From positions 7,969 to 16,555 of the forward strand of contig DHXQ01000004.1 in assembly GCA_002413755.1 (NCBI GenBank): a stretch of 8,587 bases of DNA, in the 5' to 3' direction. The notes under the pieces are model-generated. The model saw only the letters and a program-made list of their open reading frames with translations. It made no database searches and was not told the origin of the DNA. This DNA comes from Candidatus Saccharibacteria bacterium UBA5152 (GTDB taxonomy: Bacteria > Patescibacteriota > Saccharimonadia > Saccharimonadales > UBA4665). Below, in pieces: positions 4,937 to 8,587 of the stretch; the first letter of the stretch is position 1, and each line of letters starts with the position of its first letter. The position numbers and the translations under genes are program-made.

Positions 4937-5998
4937 TCAGTTTTGCTGGAATTCTGATTTGGCGGCGTTCCACAGACTTGGATCGTGTAACACGACCATC
5001 CGGTAATACCAGTATTCCCCGCCCCACAGGTAGATCTGGCGCATGCCGGTGGCTTTGGCGAAGTCGACGCGGCCCTGGAACATCGAGGCGTTGAACGATT
5101 TATTCTGCTCGGCCAGTGAGGTTTCGGCGACTGTTTGGCGGTTGGGCGGCCAGGCTTCGGCCTGCAATTCGTGGATCATCATATCGCGGCCGGTGAAGAT
5201 CTTCTGCCAGCCGGCGATGAAACTGTAATACCAGGCCGGCACCGGATAGTCGAAGTAGCCTTTATAAATATTGGTGTTCCAGACCCGGCGGTAGATCGAG
5301 GTGGCAAATTCATCCGGTGTCGGCTTGCCGACCGGCCAACCGACCAGGTTATTGCTGCGGGTGATGATCACTGGCCGGCTCGGGTCGAGCTTTTTGACCA
5401 GCGCGTATTCGTCAACCAGCCGCTGGCGGTCGAAATTGGTGCAGGTGCCGAAGCCTTGCATGAAGTATTCATTCTCCAGCTGGTAACTCTGCAGTGCCGG
5501 CGAGCCCTTGTAGCGCTGGATCACCTGGGTCATGAAGGCTTCCAGCTGTGGTTGCCAGACGCTGACCGGCTCATTGGTAGCCCAAGCTGGCATGTGGCAC
5601 TCCGGCCAGCGCGGCTGGCGCAGCCCGACGCTGAGCGTGATGGTAGCATGAGCCTTTTCGGCCTTGACGAATTGCCAGTCCAGCAAGCTGAAGTTATACT
5701 TCCCCGCCGATGGCTCTAACTGGTCCCAATAGCTGACCAGCCGGAAATTACGCACACCAATGTCGTCTATCAGCGACTGCATCGTGGTCTGCGGGTCGAC
5801 GCCCAGGCTATCGGCGTAGGCCGGGATAAACGACACGCCCAGCTCCAGCGGCTTCGAAGCTTGGCTGTGGCGGTACCAGGCGCCGATGCCATACATGCCG
5901 CCAATAATCACGAGTAATGACAGCACGACAAAAAACAGAATTTGGGCCCAGCACCCCTTGAAATATTTGTTGCGAAGTTTGTTTATTAAGTTGATCAT
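4937..5998 (-). CDS. Membrane-anchored clan GH-A-like glycoside hydrolase
   Basis: Predicted (beta/alpha)8-barrel glycosidase held outside the membrane. With the ATG at 5998 it has 353 residues: a basic N-tail (K8, R9, K11, K14), one helix (about 18-41) and an outside catalytic domain from about residue 50. Clan GH-A marks are FRLVSYWDQLEP (85-96, early barrel strand), YQLENEYF (172-179) with Asn176-Glu177 as the likely acid/base pair, and IHELQAEAW (275-283) with Glu277 as the likely nucleophile on strand 7. YLWGGEYWYYR (323-333) looks like strand 8 with substrate-facing aromatics. Family (GH5, GH39, GH42 or unassigned) and substrate cannot be fixed by eye. The frame opens at a TTG (6016), but the ATG 18 bases inside is preferred because it starts the basic tail. 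It is divergent from a glycosyltransferase. Confidence 0.75.
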   Translation of the reverse strand: MINLINKLRNKYFKGCWAQILFFVVLSLLVIIGGMYGIGAWYRHSQASKPLELGVSFIPAYADSLGVDPQTTMQSLIDDIGVRNFRLVSYWDQLEPSAGKYNFSLLDWQFVKAEKAHATITLSVGLRQPRWPECHMPAWATNEPVSVWQPQLEAFMTQVIQRYKGSPALQSYQLENEYFMQGFGTCTNFDRQRLVDEYALVKKLDPSRPVIITRSNNLVGWPVGKPTPDEFATSIYRRVWNTNIYKGYFDYPVPAWYYSFIAGWQKIFTGRDMMIHELQAEAWPPNRQTVAETSLAEQNKSFNASMFQGRVDFAKATGMRQIYLWGGEYWYYRMVVLHDPSLWNAAKSEFQQN

Positions 5999-6036
5999 CA
6001 GTTTGTAACTGTACAATGAGAATGGTTTAGCATAAA
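5999..6036 (-). promoter_or_regulatory. Tentative promoter of the glycosidase gene, with inverted repeat
   Basis: TACAGT (6008-6013, minus strand) ends 9 bases before the ATG at 5998, with TTTATG (6031-6036, 3/6) at 17 bases. An inverted repeat CAGTT-TGT-AACTG (5999-6011) overlaps the -10 and abuts the start codon, where a repressor could block both transcription and initiation. No Shine-Dalgarno sequence is present. Confidence 0.3.
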
Positions 6037-6059
6037 GTTAAGGACTAGTAGTATATCTT
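6026..6059 (+). promoter_or_regulatory. Tentative promoter of the GT2 gene
   Basis: TTTAGC (6026-6031) and TAGTAT (6049-6054) at 17 bases; the -10-like hexamer ends 5 bases before the ATG at 6060. Both boxes are poor (3/6 and 4/6). AAGGA (6040-6044) lies 15 bases from the ATG, longer than usual for a ribosome site. Some promoter must lie here because this is the only plus-strand gene and its neighbour is divergent. Confidence 0.3.
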
Positions 6060-6926
6060 ATGCAGAAACATAAAACAGCTTTACGAGTTAGTGTTGTAAT
6101 TCCAGTATATAACGAAGAGGGGTCGATTAGCACCTGTCTGGATGCAATTGCTGCCCAGACGGTGAAGCCGTTCGAAGTTATCGTGATCGATAACAATTCG
6201 AGTGATGACACCGCTGCCATTGCCAAAAGCTACTGGTTCGTGAAACTTATCCGTGAGCCCCGCCAGGGCGTAGTCTATGCCCGCGATACCGGTTTTTCCT
6301 ACGCCCACGGCGATATTATCGGCCGAATCGATGCCGACACGGTGATGAGCGAAAACTGGGTGGAAACCCTGCTGCAGATCTTTGCCTGTAAATCCGTCGA
6401 TGCCGTCACTGGGTCGGCGCGTTATTACGACGTGTCTCTCGCACGGCTCGGCAACTGGATCGACCTTGGGCTACGTCGTTATCTGGCTCGCAGGCTGGGC
6501 CGGCACGTTGGTCTACAGGGTGCCAATATGGCAATGCGCCGCTCGGTCTGGAATGCTGTCAAAAAACAAGTCTGCAATGTCAAAGGAATTCACGAAGATC
6601 TTGACCTCGGCGTGCACACCAGCGAACTGGGTTTCCGAAACGTCTTTGATGAGCGTCTGGTAGTCTCGTTGGGGTTCCGGCAATCCAGATCACCGTTTGT
6701 TGATTACTACACATATCTCATGCAAAACCCGCGTACTTACTCGCTACACGGTCTGAACATCCAGCGCCACATGTATCCGGTTATTGCTTTTGCACTGGTG
6801 ATGTTCTGGCCTATCAAGCTGGCGTACCGTGGTTTTGACCCAAAGAGCGGTCGTTTTTCCTTTGCTCAATTACTTGAAGTTCCTGAGCAGGAACCCCGCG
6901 TCAACCCAGCACTCTTCGTCGATTAG
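6060..6926 (+). CDS. GT2 family glycosyltransferase, GT-A fold
   Basis: Inverting-type transferase that uses a nucleotide-sugar with a divalent metal. The 288 residues show the full GT2 set: VSVVIPVYNEEGS (10-22), VIDNNSSDDT (42-51) with nucleotide-binding Asp44, the metal-binding DAD (Asp91, Asp93) in GRIDADT (88-94), GANMAMRRSVW (154-164) lining the acceptor site, and HED (178-180) holding the likely catalytic base Asp180. One hydrophobic helix (about 238-256, YPVIAFALVMFWPIKLAY) near the C terminus suggests membrane contact and a lipid-linked acceptor. The ATG at 6060 begins just before the first strand, as expected. It converges on the thermonuclease with 15 bases between stops and no terminator hairpin, so opposing transcripts may overlap. 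Acceptor and sugar are unknown. Confidence 0.92.
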   Translation: MQKHKTALRVSVVIPVYNEEGSISTCLDAIAAQTVKPFEVIVIDNNSSDDTAAIAKSYWFVKLIREPRQGVVYARDTGFSYAHGDIIGRIDADTVMSENWVETLLQIFACKSVDAVTGSARYYDVSLARLGNWIDLGLRRYLARRLGRHVGLQGANMAMRRSVWNAVKKQVCNVKGIHEDLDLGVHTSELGFRNVFDERLVVSLGFRQSRSPFVDYYTYLMQNPRTYSLHGLNIQRHMYPVIAFALVMFWPIKLAYRGFDPKSGRFSFAQLLEVPEQEPRVNPALFVD

Positions 6927-6941
6927 GGCGACAGGGGTAGT

Positions 6942-7523
6942 TTATTGGTCGTTCGAGGTGTAGCCGCCGCCATCGGTTTTGACGGGCGTGCAGTTACCCC
7001 AGACGCCTTTGTGGGCATTCTGGGCGGACTTTTGGGCGGCGGCGAAGTCAGCTGATTTGCTGAATGGGAAGTATGGATAATAGAAGCCGTAACCTTCCTG
7101 GATCAGCTTCAGGTTGAAGAATGTGCCGTCCGGCAGGTAAACGTAGCGTAGCAGCCGGTTGTAGCGGTCGCGGTTGCTGCTCAGGCTGTCGGCGGCGAGG
7201 CGGACCTTCAGGCCGGCAGCGGTCAGGCTGTTCTTGGTGTACGCCGAAGCCGCCGGGCCACCACACTGCACCTTTTTGCGCGGATCGTGCGTTTCGGGGG
7301 TGTCAACGCCAACGAAACGGATGGTTTCATTGGTACCGTTCATGTCGACCGTGATGGTGTCGCCGTCGCTAAATTTCACGACGTTGTACAGCCCGGGCTG
7401 GTTGGTTTGGGCGGCTTGCTGGGCGCTGGCAAACCAGTCGTGTCCCTGGCCATACCAAATGAAGAGCGAAATGATAGCCACCAATATCGTCGTGGCGGTG
7501 GAGGTTTTGCGGCGCCGGCTCAC
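6942..7523 (-). CDS. Membrane-anchored thermonuclease (SNase family)
   Basis: Calcium-dependent nuclease that cuts DNA and RNA, probably outside the membrane. The 193 residues begin with MSRRRK, one helix (about 11-24), a Gln/Ala linker (30-43) and an SNase domain (about 45-177). Catalytic positions of staphylococcal nuclease are all kept: Asp55 in SDGDTITV (D21), Arg69, Asp74 and Glu77 in RFVGVDTPE (R35, D40, E43) and Arg123 in DRYNRLLRY (R87). Cys87 and Cys178 may pair, as in CGG...GVWGNC forms common in secreted members. The start is GTG at 7523, overlapping the upstream gene's TGA by 4 bases; GAGGTGG (7531-7537) lies 7 bases upstream. Translational coupling with the ATPase is likely. Supplying nucleotides from outside DNA would fit a cell with limited synthesis; that role is inference. 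Confidence 0.93.
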   Translation of the reverse strand: MSRRRKTSTATTILVAIISLFIWYGQGHDWFASAQQAAQTNQPGLYNVVKFSDGDTITVDMNGTNETIRFVGVDTPETHDPRKKVQCGGPAASAYTKNSLTAAGLKVRLAADSLSSNRDRYNRLLRYVYLPDGTFFNLKLIQEGYGFYYPYFPFSKSADFAAAQKSAQNAHKGVWGNCTPVKTDGGGYTSNDQ

Positions 7524-8086
7524 GCCGTTGCCACCTCGTCGCTGGTGGGTGTTCCCGTGTCTACCCGGAGTGCGAGGTCGAGCTTGGCGGTGATATATTC
7601 GGGTGTGATCAGGGTTCCATCGAGCAAAATTGGCTGTTCGTCATCGGTGGGCGGTTCAAGGTGGGAAACGATTCGGTCGAAGGTTTCGGGCGTCATGGTA
7701 TTGTCGTAGCCGTTGCCCTCGGCGTGGTGGTCGGCGGTCGCCCGTTCGCGGGCCAGCTCCGGTGCGACCCGCACCCACAGGAGTTTGATCTGGGCACCGG
7801 CTTGGGTAGTGATCTGGCGTAGTTTGTTGCGGTCACTCAGGAAACTAAAATTAGTGTCGAAGACGACATCTTCGCCCCTGCTCAGGATGTCCGCGGTGCG
7901 GGTATTGAGAGTCGTGTATAACTGTTCGCTCTCGGTTGGGCTGTGCGTTGGCTGGCCGAACATCACTTGGCGCTCGTGGTCGGCCCAAATGTGGGCCGCG
8001 CCGGTCAATTCGTGGATAGTTCGCGAAGTCGTCGTTTTGCCCGAGCCCGGATAGCCCACCAGCAAATACAGAGTTGGTTGTCTCAT
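7520..8086 (-). CDS. P-loop AAA_33-like kinase/ATPase
   Basis: Small P-loop NTPase of the zeta-toxin/polynucleotide-kinase-like group (AAA_33 type). The 188 residues open with TLYLLVGYPGSGKTTTSR (5-22), the Walker A motif at 11-18 with Lys18. DVVFDTNF (73-80) is the strand with an Asp (77) that in kinases of this group faces the phosphate acceptor. VRVAPELARERA (105-116) looks like the Arg-bearing lid that contacts the transferred phosphate, and ILLDGT (153-158) is the last core strand. The protein is soluble. Substrate is unknown; nucleoside, polynucleotide or small-molecule phosphorylation all fit. It shares a transcription unit with the thermonuclease (4-base overlap) and follows the adenosyltransferase stop by 27 bases. 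Start ATG at 8086, without a Shine-Dalgarno sequence. Confidence 0.85.
   Translation of the reverse strand: MRQPTLYLLVGYPGSGKTTTSRTIHELTGAAHIWADHERQVMFGQPTHSPTESEQLYTTLNTRTADILSRGEDVVFDTNFSFLSDRNKLRQITTQAGAQIKLLWVRVAPELARERATADHHAEGNGYDNTMTPETFDRIVSHLEPPTDDEQPILLDGTLITPEYITAKLDLALRVDTGTPTSDEVATA
7531..7537 (-). promoter_or_regulatory. Shine-Dalgarno site of the thermonuclease
   Basis: GAGGTGG on the minus strand, 7 bases before the GTG start and inside the end of the ATPase gene. It fixes the GTG as the start and shows that the cell uses SD-guided initiation for genes inside a transcription unit. Confidence 0.8.
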
Positions 8087-8124
8087 CTGTGCTGTATTGT
8101 ACGGCCTAGGTATTTAGAAGTCGA
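8087..8124 (-). promoter_or_regulatory. Candidate promoter of the ATPase-thermonuclease pair
   Basis: TACAAT -10 (8096-8101, 5/6) and TCGACT -35 (8119-8124, 4/6) with 17 bases between them. The -35 lies in the last codons of the adenosyltransferase gene. The -10 ends 9 bases before the ATG at 8086, so the leader would be only 2-3 bases. The pair may also be read through from upstream. Confidence 0.45.
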
Positions 8125-8587
8125 TGCCCTTGTTGGCGATAAAGTTATCGTCGAAATGGTGTTTGAGCTTCGTCATATCGGTGGCAATGTCGACTTTGGG
8201 TAGCAAATCCTTCGGGAAATCACGGCCGGTCAGACACAGGCTTGTGCCCGGTGCCTTATCGCTGAGGAGTTTTTCGAACTGTTCGCGGCTGATCAGCCCA
8301 TCGTGGACGGCGTTATTGATCTCGTCGCAGATCACCAAGTCGTACTCGCCGCTGGTAGCACAGCGCAGTGCTTCATCGTAGGTGTCTTTGGCGGCCTGCA
8401 GGTGTTGGGATTCGGTGACATGGCTGGCGCTCATGTCGCCGGCCTTGTAAAACCCCTTGCCGCCTTTGTAAAAATATAATTTGTCTTTGTAGATCGGCAT
8501 AATATCGCGGATGAAGACGTGCTCACCAACACCCCAGTATTTAATAAATTGGATAAACGCCACTCGCCAGCGGTTGCCGAGGGCGCG
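8114..8587 (-). CDS. Cob(I)yrinic acid a,c-diamide adenosyltransferase, CobA/BtuR type (5' end outside window)
   Basis: Adds the 5'-deoxyadenosyl group of ATP to reduced corrinoid, giving coenzyme B12 forms. The frame stays open to the right edge; the visible part is 157 codons, and the N-terminal P-loop expected just before it is missing. Matches to BtuR/CobO are clear: RALGNRWRVAFIQFIK at the edge (RA-x-G-x(n)-V-x-x-x-QFIKG in the family), EYDLVICDEINNAV (the Walker B-like LDE-x strand), LCLTGRDFPKDLLPKVDIATDM (the ITGR-x(n)-A-D-x-x-[ST]-[ED]-[ML] segment), KHHFD and the ending KGIDF (GIDY in E. coli). A GTG at 8563 could be taken for a start but lies inside the conserved strand. No other cobalamin gene is in view, so salvage of imported corrinoid is more likely than synthesis. 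Confidence 0.9.
   Translation of the reverse strand, partial: RALGNRWRVAFIQFIKYWGVGEHVFIRDIMPIYKDKLYFYKGGKGFYKAGDMSASHVTESQHLQAAKDTYDEALRCATSGEYDLVICDEINNAVHDGLISREQFEKLLSDKAPGTSLCLTGRDFPKDLLPKVDIATDMTKLKHHFDDNFIANKGIDF

Noticed and set aside
5135..5719. 194-codon plus-strand open frame opposite the glycosidase
   Set aside because: It is antisense to a gene with clear motifs and an N-terminal anchor; its translation has no recognisable domain and no promoter or ribosome site. High GC explains the missing stops.
6927..6941. Terminator between the convergent GT2 and thermonuclease genes
   Set aside because: The 15-base gap and its flanks hold no stem with a T tract on either strand.
7287..7709. 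140-codon plus-strand frame across the thermonuclease/ATPase junction
   Set aside because: Both genes beneath it are well supported by catalytic motifs and a coupled start; this is a shadow frame.

Overview
The window looks like a piece of a small-genome, mixed-GC bacterial chromosome. My best guess is a Candidate Phyla Radiation / Patescibacteria member, Saccharibacteria-like. This is an inference from the gene mix: anchored glycosidase-like and surface proteins, scattered glycosyltransferases, short genes and a lone cobalamin adenosyltransferase. There is no rRNA or marker gene to prove it. The standard code applies: TGA, TAA and TAG all end genes here, so TGA is not recoded to glycine as in Gracilibacteria.

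Layout from left to right. All genes are on the minus strand except one. (1) GT-B glycosyltransferase (50-1219). (2) DUF218/YdcF-like protein (1292-1864). (3) 68-residue two-helix membrane protein (1892-2098). (4) Predicted HEXXH gluzincin-like metalloprotease (2148-3107). (5) A non-coding block (3108-3498) with a promoter, a cluster of palindromes, a decayed 3' copy of a tRNA, a symmetrical terminator and an intact tRNA-Asn(GTT). (6) Anchored Thr/Ser-rich beta-rich surface protein (3499-4341). (7) smpB (4398-4865). (8) Anchored clan GH-A-like glycosidase (4937-5998). (9) The only plus-strand gene, a GT2 glycosyltransferase (6060-6926), divergent from the glycosidase. (10) Anchored thermonuclease (6942-7523), overlapping by 4 bases (11) a P-loop kinase-like ATPase (7520-8086). 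(12) The 3' part of a CobA/BtuR-type cob(I)alamin adenosyltransferase, cut by the right edge (8114-8587).

Two themes stand out. First, cell-surface work: two glycosyltransferases, a YdcF-like protein, a glycosidase-like enzyme, a surface protein and an anchored nuclease would fit envelope glycan handling and scavenging of outside nucleic acid. Second, initiation. Five genes have a sigma70-type -10 hexamer ending exactly 6 bases before the ATG, which predicts leaderless mRNAs. The thermonuclease, inside a transcription unit, instead has a clear Shine-Dalgarno sequence. This pattern also corrects two gene starts: the metalloprotease at 3107 and the surface protein at 4341.
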